Assembly (NCBI RefSeq): GCF_014837145.1
Contig: NZ_JACYFS010000005.1
Location: forward strand, 1-64,000
DNA length: 64,000 nucleotides
Direction: 5' to 3'
DNA from: Chryseobacterium caseinilyticum
GTDB taxonomy: Bacteria; Bacteroidota; Bacteroidia; Flavobacteriales; Weeksellaceae
Translations under genes and position numbers: made by a program
Shown here: piece by piece, positions 17,576 to 26,221 of the stretch
Position numbering within the stretch: the first letter of the stretch is position 1
Layout of the letters: every line of letters starts with the position of its first letter
The notes under the pieces: model-generated
Databases searched by the model: none
Seen by the model: only the letters and a program-made list of their open reading frames with translations
Told to the model about the DNA's origin: nothing

Positions 17576-17605
17576 AATGACCGTCTTTTTGAGACGGTCA
17601 TTTTT
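17576..17605 (+). terminator. Terminator of the sigma/GIN operon
   Basis: Stem AATGACCGTCT / AGACGGTCATT with a TTTTG loop followed by T residues, 23 nt after the stop of the GIN-domain gene. Confidence 0.85.
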
Positions 17606-17677
17606 ACATTTATTTTATGTATTGTTAAGTTTTATTTAAACTATTTAAACTCATTTTCGTATTCCGGTAAAAAGTCT

Positions 17678-17685
17678 TAATTTTG
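17678..17685 (+). promoter_or_regulatory. Predicted -7 element of guaB
   Basis: TAATTTTG matches TAnnTTTG. A degenerate TTTTCG occurs at about the right distance upstream. The element ends only 13 nt before the guaB ATG, predicting a very short 5' leader. Confidence 0.55.
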
Positions 17686-17698
17686 CAAGAAAGTAAAG

Positions 17699-19159
17699 AT
17701 GTCTATTCATAACAAAATTGTAGAGACAGCCATCACTTTCGATGACGTGCTTCTAGTCCCTGCTTATTCTGAAGTTTTACCTAATCAGGTTTCATTAAAA
17801 TCAAGACTTACCGACAAAATTACGCTTAACGTTCCTATCGTTTCCGCAGCAATGGATACGGTGACGGAGGCTGATTTGGCGATTGCACTGGCAAGAGTTG
17901 GTGGTTTGGGTTTCATTCATAAAAATATGACGATCGATGAGCAGGCTGCTCAGGTCAACAGAGTAAAACGTTCCGAAAACGGAATGATCTCTGATCCCGT
18001 AACGCTTTCAAAAGATCACACTTTGGCCGAGGCTAAAGAAACGATGGCAAGATATAAAATTTCAGGTCTTCCTGTAGTAGATGCCGAAAACACGCTAATA
18101 GGAATTATCACCAACAGAGACGTAAAATATCAGGAAAACCTTGATCTGAAGGTAGAGGAGATTATGACCAAAAATAATCTGATCACTTCTGATAAAAATA
18201 CAAACCTTGAAAAAGCCAAAGAAATTCTTTTGAAAAGCCGTGTAGAAAAGCTTCCGATCGTTGATGAAAACAATAAACTGGTAGGTTTAATTACGATTAA
18301 AGATATCGACAATCAGCTCGAATATCCCAACTCAAATAAAGATCATAAAGGCCGTCTGATTGTTGGTGCAGGAGTTGGCGTAGGCGAAGATACGATGGAT
18401 AGAGTGGCTGCTTTGGTGGAGGCCGGAGTTGACATTATCGGTATCGATTCTGCTCACGGACATTCAAAAGGTGTTTTAGATAAAATTTCTGAAATCAGAA
18501 ATTCCTATCCGGATCTGGATATTGTAGGTGGAAACATTGTAACCGCCGAAGCTGCCGAAGATCTGATCAATGCAGGAGCGAATGTTGTAAAGGTAGGCGT
18601 TGGTCCCGGTTCAATCTGTACAACAAGAGTAGTTGCAGGAGTTGGAGTTCCTCAGTTATCTGCAATTTATAATGTTTACGAATATGCTCAGTCTAAAAAT
18701 GTAGCGGTAATCGCTGATGGTGGAATCAAACTTTCAGGAGACATCGTAAAAGCAATTGCAAGTGGAGCAGGAGCAGTAATGCTGGGTTCACTTCTTGCCG
18801 GAACAGATGAAGCACCGGGAGAAGAAATCATCTTCCAGGGTAGAAAATTCAAAACATACCAGGGAATGGGAAGTCTTTCTGCCATGAAACGTGGAGGAAA
18901 AGAAAGATATTTCCAGAGTGAGGCTAAGAAATTTGTTCCTGAAGGAATTGAAGGACGTGTGCCAAGCAAAGGTAAAATAGAAGATGTTGTTTTCCAGCTT
19001 ACCGGAGGTTTAAGAGCTGGAATGGGCTACTGTGGAGCAAAAGATATTGAAGCTTTGCAGAAAGACACTAAAATGGTGATGATTACCGGAAGCGGTTTGA
19101 AAGAATCTCATCCTCATGACGTTATTATCACTCAGGAAGCTCCAAATTATTCTTTATAG
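17699..19159 (+). CDS. guaB: Inosine-5'-monophosphate dehydrogenase
   Basis: 486 residues, full length. It oxidises IMP to XMP with NAD+, the committed step of guanine nucleotide synthesis. Motifs: N-terminal [35 protein letters not shown], two CBS domains at about 95-205, [12 protein letters not shown], the catalytic Cys loop [30 protein letters not shown], and the flap GGKERYFQ. It is a single gene between its own promoter and a strong GC-rich terminator. Confidence 0.98.
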   Translation: MSIHNKIVETAITFDDVLLVPAYSEVLPNQVSLKSRLTDKITLNVPIVSAAMDTVTEADLAIALARVGGLGFIHKNMTIDEQAAQVNRVKRSENGMISDPVTLSKDHTLAEAKETMARYKISGLPVVDAENTLIGIITNRDVKYQENLDLKVEEIMTKNNLITSDKNTNLEKAKEILLKSRVEKLPIVDENNKLVGLITIKDIDNQLEYPNSNKDHKGRLIVGAGVGVGEDTMDRVAALVEAGVDIIGIDSAHGHSKGVLDKISEIRNSYPDLDIVGGNIVTAEAAEDLINAGANVVKVGVGPGSICTTRVVAGVGVPQLSAIYNVYEYAQSKNVAVIADGGIKLSGDIVKAIASGAGAVMLGSLLAGTDEAPGEEIIFQGRKFKTYQGMGSLSAMKRGGKERYFQSEAKKFVPEGIEGRVPSKGKIEDVVFQLTGGLRAGMGYCGAKDIEALQKDTKMVMITGSGLKESHPHDVIITQEAPNYSL

Positions 19160-19181
19160 AAATTTGATGTAGAAAATATTG

Positions 19182-19213
19182 AAACCGGCGGTCATTTTGT
19201 GACCGCCGGTTTT
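19182..19213 (+). terminator. Terminator of guaB
   Basis: A 13-bp stem built on AAACCGGCGGTCA / TGACCGCCGGTTT with a TTTTG loop. Its ACCGGCGG core recurs in the terminators of the next two genes. Confidence 0.85.
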
Positions 19214-19380
19214 GTTATATGAGTACCTGCACAGCATTTCTGGTTAAGCGGTTTTACTGAAATTTAAAATATTTTGTGGTATTTAGTCACGTGAAAGTTA
19301 ATTAATTGCATTGATAAACAGGTGGTTAAGTCTTTTTGTATCTAAATAATTTATCTGCTAAAAATCACAGCAATGTGGTA

Positions 19381-19410
19381 TTTGATATGTGATTTATTTA
19401 TATATATTTA
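19381..19410 (+). promoter_or_regulatory. Possible promoter of the first Delta-60 gene
   Basis: TTTG at 19381-19384, an 18-nt gap and TATATTTA at 19403-19410, one base off the TAnnTTTG consensus, 13 nt before the ATG at 19424. Confidence 0.35.
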
Positions 19411-19423
19411 CGCAAAAATTTTT

Positions 19424-20845
19424 ATGAAAAAATCTCTCCTTTCTTTAGGAATTTTATGCGGTCTTCAATTTGGATTTGCTCAATCCATTGATACAAATTT
19501 TGGAAGCAACGGAACTGTGACTCATGCAGAAAAAGGTTCTTACTTTGAGCATACATTATTGCCTGATGGTAAAATTATTATCAGTGGAAGTTATGAAAGT
19601 AGCTCATCGAACAAAGCTGTGATGATGAAACTTAATACAGACGGCTCCCTCGACACGAGTTTTGCTAATGGTGGCATCTTTACCATGGATCTGCAAGCAA
19701 GTACGGATTATTATGAAGCTTTTACAAAGGTTTTAGTTCAGAATGACGGTAAGTTGTTTTTTGCATATGGTCATGAATTAGATAACGGCATCGACCCTGA
19801 ATCTTTGACAATCAATTTAATGAGATTGAATGCGAATGGTACTACTGATACAACATTTACCAGTCCTTATTCAACTACAACCACAGATATTGATAATGCA
19901 CCATACGAATTTAAGTTGCTTTCATCAGGAAAATATCTTACTTATGGACCGAATTATATGATGAGGTTTAATGCAAATGGTAGTCTCGATACCACATATG
20001 GGACTAATGGTATAAGAACTATTACCTTCAATATCAATGAACTTTTTATAAACGGAGATAATATTTTCATCGACGGAAATCCAAATGGCAATTATTCAAA
20101 CAGAACTCTTTACAAATTGCAAAACGAAACTTCAGGTATTGCAAGTTCTAATAACTTTGTTACAGGGAGAATATTTCACAATGAAGGATCAATTTATATA
20201 GATAGTAATAATATTTCAACACATGAATTGACGAAATTAGACTCAAATCTGTCACCTGTTTCGGGGTTTGGTACAAATGGAAAAGTAACTTTGCCAACTC
20301 AAACTTATGTGACAGATATGTTATTTCAACCGGGAGGAAGTGTTATACTTTATTCCAATATCAACAATGTCTCACAAGCATATACAGAACATAAATACAC
20401 TAGATTGAACTTTAACGGATCTCTAAATACAAGTTTTGGACAGGGTGGAACATTTACTATGACATTACCAGCTTCATCAGGTTTTCAACCTTATGCTGAA
20501 AATCTAGTTCATCCAAATAATAGTATTTACAGCTTGTTCTACGGAAATAATAATACTAATAATATATATCTTAAAAGAATTCTTATTCCAAACGAAACTC
20601 TTTCAGTAAAGGATAACGTAAGTACAGTTGATAAAATTTCTATCTTGGAAAATCCTGTTGGAAATACACTTAAGCTTTCTGCTGATTTAGAAAATGCAAA
20701 TATTTATGATGTTTCAGGAAAACTGATGTTCAGAAATCTTAAAGGTCGCGAGCATTCAGTTGGTTCTTTGTCTAAGGGTGTTTACATTATTAATAATAAA
20801 GATTCTAAGGGACAGACTGTTCAACTTAAATTTATCAAGAAATAA
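19424..20845 (+). CDS. Secreted Delta-60 repeat protein with T9SS type A sorting domain
   Basis: 473 residues when started at the ATG at 19424, where the signal peptide (MKKSLLSLGILCG...GFAQS) begins. An ATG-less extension upstream is not supported. Delta-60 type repeats are visible: LNTDGSLDTSFANGGIF, LNANGTTDTTF, FNANGSLDTTYGTNGIRT, LNFNGSLNTSFGQGGTF. They probably form a propeller-like fold. The last 80 residues (ENPVGNTLKLS...NIYDVSGK...SLSKGVYII...LKFIKK) are a T9SS type A sorting signal, so the protein is exported by T9SS. It is a close paralog of the next gene; both have their own terminator. Confidence 0.85.
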   Translation: MKKSLLSLGILCGLQFGFAQSIDTNFGSNGTVTHAEKGSYFEHTLLPDGKIIISGSYESSSSNKAVMMKLNTDGSLDTSFANGGIFTMDLQASTDYYEAFTKVLVQNDGKLFFAYGHELDNGIDPESLTINLMRLNANGTTDTTFTSPYSTTTTDIDNAPYEFKLLSSGKYLTYGPNYMMRFNANGSLDTTYGTNGIRTITFNINELFINGDNIFIDGNPNGNYSNRTLYKLQNETSGIASSNNFVTGRIFHNEGSIYIDSNNISTHELTKLDSNLSPVSGFGTNGKVTLPTQTYVTDMLFQPGGSVILYSNINNVSQAYTEHKYTRLNFNGSLNTSFGQGGTFTMTLPASSGFQPYAENLVHPNNSIYSLFYGNNNTNNIYLKRILIPNETLSVKDNVSTVDKISILENPVGNTLKLSADLENANIYDVSGKLMFRNLKGREHSVGSLSKGVYIINNKDSKGQTVQLKFIKK

Positions 20846-20900
20846 ATTACAGAAACAATAAAGCGACAGATACTGTTAAACTGTTTTATGTTAATCATCA

Positions 20901-20935
20901 AAAACCGGCGGGCACATTTTGCCCGCCGGTTTTTG
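20901..20935 (+). terminator. Terminator of the first Delta-60 gene
   Basis: A 14-bp stem AAAACCGGCGGGCA / TGCCCGCCGGTTTT with a CATTT loop and T run, about 55 nt after the stop. Confidence 0.9.
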
Positions 20936-21109
20936 TTGTAAACTAACTCTCCCGCTAATTTTAAAAAATAGATTAGGATTGCTTAGACTCTGAAATATAA
21001 TAATCGTCTCTGTTTTCATCCTAAATGGATTTTCATCGTAATAAACTACACTTTCGGGTTATTTTTTTGAGTTTTTATTAAGGCTATTTTTGAAGAAAAA
21101 TTAGCAATC

Positions 21110-22501
21110 ATGAAAAAACTACTTCTATCTTTTACAGCATTGTTTTGCAGTTTATGTAACTACGCTCAGTCAGTTGATCCCAATTTTGGAAACGGTGGCA
21201 CTGTCGCCCATTTAAATAATGGCAGTTATTTTATCCCCACATTATTGCCGGATGGTAAGATCATTCTCAGTGGCAACTATGATGAAAATAATATTTCCAA
21301 AGCCGTACTTTTAAAGCTTAATGTGGATGGCTCTCTGGATCAGACTTTCGCAAGCGGTGGTGTTTTCACAGTAGATCAATACTCAAATTATGATTATTAT
21401 GAAGCTTTTTCAAAAGTTGAAGTGCAGAGTGACGGAAAACTGTTTTTTGCCCACGGAGTAGAATTTGACAATGGCATTGATCCTGAATCAATGACCATAA
21501 ATTTGATGAGGTTAAACGCGAATGGTACTCCTGACGCCACATTTACGAGTCCATGGACTGGTGTTACAGATTTTGATAATGCGCTGTATGGCTTTGAATT
21601 ACTCCCTTCCGGAAAATATCTTGGTCATGGAGAAAATTTTTTAATGAGATTTAATGCCAATGGAAGTTTAGATACAACCTATGGTGTAAACGGAAAACGC
21701 ACAGTCAGTTTTGGGATTGTCAGAATGTTTGAAAATGGAGGTAATATTTACCTTGACACTTATCCTCCAAATAATTATAATAACAGAACCTTTTCAAAGC
21801 TCCTGAACGAAACCGCCGGTATTTCAGCATCTTACAATTATGGACCGGGGACTGTTTATCAAAATAATTCAAATTTTTTCGTCTTTGGAAACTCTGAATT
21901 AACCAAATTGAATTCTAATGCAGCTCTTGATACAGGTTTTGGAACCAACGGAAAAATTACTGTTTCACAACAGTACATTTCAGATATGCTTTTTCAGGCA
22001 GGAGGCAGTGTTATTTTGTATAATAATCAATCCAGTGGTTCCGGTACAAATCACATGTTTACCAGAATAAATTCAAACGGAACTTTGAGTACAGGATTTG
22101 GGCAGGGAGGAACATGGACAATGTCTGTTCCGAATTCTCAAAATTACAGCAGTAATGCTGACAATTTCGTTCATCCAAACGGCAGTTTGTATATGATGTT
22201 TGCGGAAAATACTGGTGAAAGTTTTTATATGAAAAGAATTTTACTTCCTAACGAAACACTTTCTGTGATTGATGCAAACATTGGTCAGAAAGTTAAAATT
22301 GTAGAAAATCCAGTGCGAAATACGCTTAAACTTACAGGAGATTTAAAAAATGCAAGTATTTACGATCTCTCAGGAAAAGTTGTTATGAAAAATTTAAACG
22401 GAAGAGAATTTAGTGTTGATGCATTGTCTTCAGGAATATATTATTTAAATGACCAAAATGATAGGGGAGAACTTATAAAAATGATGTTTATTAAAAAGTA
22501 A
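21110..22501 (+). CDS. Secreted Delta-60 repeat protein with T9SS type A sorting domain (paralog)
   Basis: 463 residues with a signal peptide ending NYAQS. It aligns with the preceding gene over the whole length: VDPNFGNGGTVAHLNNGSYF, LNVDGSLDQTFASGGVF, MRFNANGSLDTTYGVNGKRT, and the same C-terminal T9SS type A region (ENPVRNTLKLTGDLKNASIYDLSGK...MFIKK). It arose by tandem duplication and has since diverged. A TATTTTTG element at 21085-21092 lies 17 nt before the ATG. Confidence 0.85.
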   Translation: MKKLLLSFTALFCSLCNYAQSVDPNFGNGGTVAHLNNGSYFIPTLLPDGKIILSGNYDENNISKAVLLKLNVDGSLDQTFASGGVFTVDQYSNYDYYEAFSKVEVQSDGKLFFAHGVEFDNGIDPESMTINLMRLNANGTPDATFTSPWTGVTDFDNALYGFELLPSGKYLGHGENFLMRFNANGSLDTTYGVNGKRTVSFGIVRMFENGGNIYLDTYPPNNYNNRTFSKLLNETAGISASYNYGPGTVYQNNSNFFVFGNSELTKLNSNAALDTGFGTNGKITVSQQYISDMLFQAGGSVILYNNQSSGSGTNHMFTRINSNGTLSTGFGQGGTWTMSVPNSQNYSSNADNFVHPNGSLYMMFAENTGESFYMKRILLPNETLSVIDANIGQKVKIVENPVRNTLKLTGDLKNASIYDLSGKVVMKNLNGREFSVDALSSGIYYLNDQNDRGELIKMMFIKK

Positions 22502-22518
22502 TTTAATCATTTTAAACA

Positions 22519-22551
22519 AAAACCGGCGGTCGCAAAGTGAAAGCCGGTTTT
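22519..22551. terminator. Shared terminator between convergent genes
   Basis: Stem AAAACCGGC / GCCGGTTTT with a 15-nt loop. It lies between the ends of the plus-strand Delta-60 gene and the minus-strand T9SS gene at 22565, with T-rich flanks in both directions, so it may serve both. Confidence 0.65.
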
Positions 22552-22564
22552 CATTATTAATTTA

Positions 22565-23257
22565 TTATTTTTTGATAAATTTAAATTCATAGTTTTTACC
22601 ATCAGAATCTTTAATTCTGAGCATGAAGGTTCCAGAACTTAAATCAGAAACATTCAATCTTTCTTTGAAATTTTCTTTTCTTACAAGCTGTCCTGAAATA
22701 TTATAAATTTCGACAACCTCAGCCTTCGTAATCCCCGAAATTCTGATAAAATCTGAAACAGGATTGGGGAATAACTGAATTTTAGCATTTTTCAGACTTT
22801 CCGCTGTTGCCAAAAATGAAGAATGCACGTCGCCGGTCATGGTAGAATTGGCAGCAGAAAGATTTCCGCCACAAGCTCCTGTAGTAACAGCCGTATTTTC
22901 TACCCATGTACCGAAATTGTTAGCAGGTGGATTGGCTACAACATTATTTCCTGTAGAATTATAATAAATCAAATATGGATTTACAAAATCTCCATTTCCG
23001 GTATCAGCTAAAAATTCCCATCTGCTGAGCGAGTTGTTCCATTGAATTTTAAATTCGCACACACCAAGTCCGCCACAATCCTGATCCCCATTTACAGGAA
23101 TGGTGATATAAATATTTTTACCGAAAGAATCTACACCCGTTTTTGTAAAAGTAAAAGTATTACTGCTGTCAAAAAGATTATAACAACCTTTAAATGTTAT
23201 TGTCTGGGCGAAAGCTGAGCTTCCGATGGCCAGAGCTAGTGCATATAAAACCTTCAT
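22565..23257 (-). CDS. Secreted protein with T9SS type A sorting domain
   Basis: 230 residues with a signal peptide ending SAFAQ. The mature N-terminal domain (about 20-145) has four cysteines (KGCYNLF, DQDCGGLGVCEF, GACGG) and no family I recognise; it looks all-beta. The C-terminus (LFPNPVSDFIRISG...VEIYNISGQLV...LSSGTFMLRI...FKFIKK) is a T9SS type A signal. It starts 5 nt after the stop of the tail-collar gene, so the two are one operon. Confidence 0.82.
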   Translation of the reverse strand: MKVLYALALAIGSSAFAQTITFKGCYNLFDSSNTFTFTKTGVDSFGKNIYITIPVNGDQDCGGLGVCEFKIQWNNSLSRWEFLADTGNGDFVNPYLIYYNSTGNNVVANPPANNFGTWVENTAVTTGACGGNLSAANSTMTGDVHSSFLATAESLKNAKIQLFPNPVSDFIRISGITKAEVVEIYNISGQLVRKENFKERLNVSDLSSGTFMLRIKDSDGKNYEFKFIKK

Positions 23258-23262
23258 TTTTA

Positions 23263-23850
23263 TTAATTAAATGATGGGAATACACCTTGTAATGCAATAT
23301 AACATTTCACCGCAAGATATGGCGGTCTGTTTTCATGGGGTTGGCTACCTCCCGCTGGACTGATCATCGTATTTTTCATTTGGGTATTGCCGGCAGCATC
23401 AGAATACTCTTTATCAAGTGCCTTTGTGTCCGCAGGAAGATTGTTGGTAGGAGAGTTTTGGTTTCCTTCTGTAGAAACAGCAGCTACAGTATGAGTGTGC
23501 AGGGGCATTTGGGCTGTGGTAAGTGTCACAGATTCTACGCCTCCCACTTGCCCCAATACAACTGGTGTAAGTCCTGGTCCTGTTCCCGGATGTATTAATG
23601 ATCTTCCTCTCATATCCGGTAAAGCAAAAGTAGTTTGGCCGTTCCCTCCAAAAGTGGTTCCCAACAGTGAAAATAATGCCGTGTTCTGTGCTATGGAAAG
23701 TAACTGTCCGTTACACTCTGCCCACCCGGTTGGAGTGTTGGTATATGGAGCGAACATAATTTGCCCAATGTAAGGTTGATACTGAGCTTTTACGAGTGAT
23801 GAAGATAAGATGCCCATAAGAAGAGCACCCATTAAGATTAAGTTTTTCAT
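23263..23850 (-). CDS. Exported phage tail collar domain protein (microcystin-dependent-protein type)
   Basis: 195 residues with a signal peptide (about 1-22, ending VKAQ). The tail collar signature follows at once: GQIMFAPYTNTPTGWAECNG, LLGTTFGGNGQTTFALPDMRGR, then LPLHTHT-like MPLHTHTVAAVS and a C-terminal ENRPPYLAVKCYIALQG. This family (MdpB-like) is widespread in bacteria and often not phage-borne; here no phage gene is nearby. It is cotranscribed with the downstream T9SS protein, suggesting a secreted or surface pair. Confidence 0.87.
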   Translation of the reverse strand: MKNLILMGALLMGILSSSLVKAQYQPYIGQIMFAPYTNTPTGWAECNGQLLSIAQNTALFSLLGTTFGGNGQTTFALPDMRGRSLIHPGTGPGLTPVVLGQVGGVESVTLTTAQMPLHTHTVAAVSTEGNQNSPTNNLPADTKALDKEYSDAAGNTQMKNTMISPAGGSQPHENRPPYLAVKCYIALQGVFPSFN

Positions 23851-23916
23851 GATATATTAGTTTTGAAATTTGTAATGCTAAGTTAAGATTTCTTTTCATT
23901 CGTTTACATAAATTCA

Positions 23917-23948
23917 TAAAAAAAACCTTCCGGAATGTACTGGAAGGT
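23917..23948 (-). terminator. Terminator of the DUF4407 gene
   Basis: On the minus strand a 9-bp stem (ACCTTCCAG / CCGGAAGGT, one G-U pair) is followed by a run of eight T. It lies 20 nt after the DUF4407 stop. Confidence 0.85.
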
Positions 23949-23969
23949 AATTGGTTAGGAATATTTATT

Positions 23970-25046
23970 TTAGATTTTATTTTTTAAATTCTCTTTAAAA
24001 TCATCAATTCTAAAGTCGGTTTGTGCGTTTCCTTTCTCTATTTTTTCCTTTGAATAAAGCCTGAAATCATTTTCTGTTTTTTCTAAAAGATAATCGTACG
24101 GTCCCACCGAAGAAATGAGTTTAACCAAAACCGGTGAAATTTCCAGACAGATAAAAAGTCCCATAATGAAAGCTGCTGCAGTGGCAATAATAGCTGAGTT
24201 TTTTCCCAGCTCATCCAAAGCCTGCAATCTCGCTGCAAAACCGTTGAACTTATCTTCAAATGTTTCGGTAGATTTTCTTTCCGTTTCAAGATTTGTGTAA
24301 ACCTTGGAAATTTCTTTGTCTAAATATTCCAGTCTTGGAGCTGTCTGCTTCTGATAGTTTTCCAGATCCTGTCTGCGCTGTTCTTTCAGTTCCTGTTTTC
24401 TTTTGGCGTTCGTTCCAAAACCAACTTTCCCGCTCGTTAAGCTGGATTGTTTTCCTAAAATTTCCTTCTCCAGTTCCACCGCTGCCGAGTCGTAGGATTT
24501 TTGATACTGAGCTGTTTTTTCGGCAATCAGATTTTTTTCGGTTTCAAAAGGGCCGCTTTGCTGTAGAATTCTGCCGTTCATCTGCTTCTGAAGTTCCGTT
24601 TTGTTTCGCTGGATAATTGTATTCAACTGCTTGTTGACTTCTTTTTCAAAGATTTTAAGTTCTAAAGGTTTAGATATAATAATTCCTAAAAATGTTGCTA
24701 AAATTAATCTGGGAATAGACATCAGGATCTGATTCCACCACGTTCCCGTTTTTTTTATTGAGGAAACAATGTATCGGTCTAAATTAAAAATCATTAAACC
24801 CCACAGAATTCCAAAACCTATAGAAGCCCAGATGTCGTCGAAAATCGTAAACATTGCATAAGCCGCAGACAATGTTGCAAAAACTGCAGTAAATAAAACG
24901 ATACCGCCTATCCCTGAAAATTTATTCCACTCGCTTGGTGTCTTTCTTAAAATATGGATGTTGCCACCTGAGCAAAGCAACAGAAATTTCTGAAACAAAT
25001 TGATCCTGTAATTGTTTTGATATAGAGTAGCCTGTGTATTCTTCAT
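23970..25046 (-). CDS. DUF4407 membrane protein
   Basis: 358 residues. Membrane segments are clear at about residues 48-68 (IGGIVLFTAVFATLSAAYAMF), 72-90, 105-125 and 280-300, with a long charged coiled-coil-like stretch between about 130 and 275 (ELQKQMNGRILQQ, KRKQELKEQRRQDLENYQKQ). This matches DUF4407 proteins of Bacteroidetes, whose role is unknown. It has a predicted TAATTTTG element 15 nt upstream of the ATG and a strong terminator, so it is monocistronic. Confidence 0.85.
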   Translation of the reverse strand: MKNTQATLYQNNYRINLFQKFLLLCSGGNIHILRKTPSEWNKFSGIGGIVLFTAVFATLSAAYAMFTIFDDIWASIGFGILWGLMIFNLDRYIVSSIKKTGTWWNQILMSIPRLILATFLGIIISKPLELKIFEKEVNKQLNTIIQRNKTELQKQMNGRILQQSGPFETEKNLIAEKTAQYQKSYDSAAVELEKEILGKQSSLTSGKVGFGTNAKRKQELKEQRRQDLENYQKQTAPRLEYLDKEISKVYTNLETERKSTETFEDKFNGFAARLQALDELGKNSAIIATAAAFIMGLFICLEISPVLVKLISSVGPYDYLLEKTENDFRLYSKEKIEKGNAQTDFRIDDFKENLKNKI

Positions 25047-25060
25047 TATAAAAATTTATA

Positions 25061-25068
25061 CAAAATTA
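25061..25068 (-). promoter_or_regulatory. Predicted -7 element of the DUF4407 gene
   Basis: The minus strand reads TAATTTTG, matching TAnnTTTG, 15 nt before the ATG. A TTTG further upstream (25093-25096) is 24 nt away, longer than usual. Confidence 0.4.
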
Positions 25069-25197
25069 GTATTAAATAACATACCATTGTTACAAATAGT
25101 AATAGGTTTTACCAAGTATTTTAATTTGTAAGTGATTTCAGCTTTCCCTAATTGCATAATTCTTGCAGTAATAAGCGCATCACAAAAAAATAGTATT

Positions 25198-25599
25198 ATG
25201 AAAAACGGTATTAAAATCTCAGCACTTTCAGTCGCACTTCTTATGGTTTCGTGTAAAAACGAAGATCCTGTAGATAAAGAATTAAAAGACGCTGCAATGG
25301 ACATGAACAAGATGACGCCTCAGATCTTAAGCGATGGAATAAGGCTTGACAGTGTTTCTGCCGGACATTTAAGCTTAAAATATCATTACACGCTTACAGA
25401 AGACGTCAAGGAAAATGTAACTGCGGAAGAAATTAAAGTTTTCAAAGACGAAGCAAAGCTTGAAGCTGAGAAAAGTCTGAAATCTTCACAGGAAATGGCT
25501 GATTTGAAAGATAAAAAAATAAAATTTGATTACGTCTATTACGATAAAAACGGAAAAATAACCACTGATTTTTCGGTTACTCCCGAAGAGTATAAATAA
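25198..25599 (+). CDS. Small lipoprotein of unknown function
   Basis: 133 residues when started at the ATG at 25198; a longer in-frame reading from 25132 adds 22 residues before the signal and is rejected. The lipobox is LMVSC with Cys at about residue 18. The mature part is charged, with an acidic N-terminus and a C-terminal YVYYDKNGKITTDFSVTPEEYK. It resembles small periplasmic lipoproteins common in Flavobacteria; no family recognised. It lies divergent from DUF4407 and convergent with ruvC, 4 nt apart. Confidence 0.75.
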   Translation: MKNGIKISALSVALLMVSCKNEDPVDKELKDAAMDMNKMTPQILSDGIRLDSVSAGHLSLKYHYTLTEDVKENVTAEEIKVFKDEAKLEAEKSLKSSQEMADLKDKKIKFDYVYYDKNGKITTDFSVTPEEYK

Positions 25600-25603
25600 T
25601 ATT

Positions 25604-26161
25604 TTATTTTAAACGATCCGGATTCTGCTTCAGGAAACTGTCCCATCCGGAATAGGACTTGGTATCAGTAACTGTTCCTGAATTAAAGTGATGGCAGACC
25701 GCAACCGCCAGACCGTCGGAAGCATCCAAATATTTTGTCGGGAATTCTTTTAAGTTTAAAAGACTTTTAAGCATTCCCGCTACCTGTTCTTTACTGGCAT
25801 TTCCGTTTCCGGTGATGGCCATTTTTATTTTCTTAGGAGAATATTCTGTAATCGGAATGTTTCTGTGAAGACTTGCTGCCATGGCAACTCCCTGAGCTCT
25901 GCCCAGTTTCAGCATTGACTGTACATTTTTCCCGAAGAATGGCGCCTCAAGAGCCACTTCGTCAGGATGGAATTCATCGATTAACGCTAAAGTTTTATCG
26001 AAAATATACTTCAGTTTGGTTTCGTGATTGGGGTATTTCTTCAGAATCAGTTCATGGATGGAAATCATTTCCATCTTTCCTTTCTTTACCGATATTAAAC
26101 CAAATCCCATAACCGCTGTTCCGGGATCAATTCCTAAAATTATTTTCTCTGCTGAAATCAT
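25604..26161 (-). CDS. ruvC: Holliday junction endodeoxyribonuclease RuvC
   Basis: 185 residues. It resolves Holliday junctions with RuvAB during recombination repair. The catalytic acids are in place: Asp in ILGIDPGTAVMGFGLI, Glu in VALEAPFFGKN, and two Asp in YLDASDGLAVAVCHH. Start at ATG 26161. A TATCTTTG element ends about 5 nt before the ATG, predicting an almost leaderless transcript. It is convergent with the small lipoprotein gene. Confidence 0.97.
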   Translation of the reverse strand: MISAEKIILGIDPGTAVMGFGLISVKKGKMEMISIHELILKKYPNHETKLKYIFDKTLALIDEFHPDEVALEAPFFGKNVQSMLKLGRAQGVAMAASLHRNIPITEYSPKKIKMAITGNGNASKEQVAGMLKSLLNLKEFPTKYLDASDGLAVAVCHHFNSGTVTDTKSYSGWDSFLKQNPDRLK

Positions 26162-26166
26162 TGTTG

Positions 26167-26174
26167 CAAAGATA
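26167..26174 (-). promoter_or_regulatory. Predicted -7 element of ruvC
   Basis: The minus strand reads TATCTTTG followed by CAACAATG, where ATG is the ruvC start. The -33 element is not convincing (CAAA on the plus strand at 26201 is 26 nt away). Confidence 0.4.
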
Positions 26175-26221
26175 TGCGAAGTTTTAATTTAATTGAGATT
26201 CAAAACAATTTTTAAAGTCTG

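Noticed and set aside
23263..23850. Prophage remnant indicated by the tail collar domain
   Set aside because: No other phage gene is near, and the protein has a Sec signal peptide and a T9SS partner.
25132..25197. N-terminal extension of the small lipoprotein
   Set aside because: The lipoprotein signal begins at the internal ATG at 25198; the extension would put 22 residues before it.
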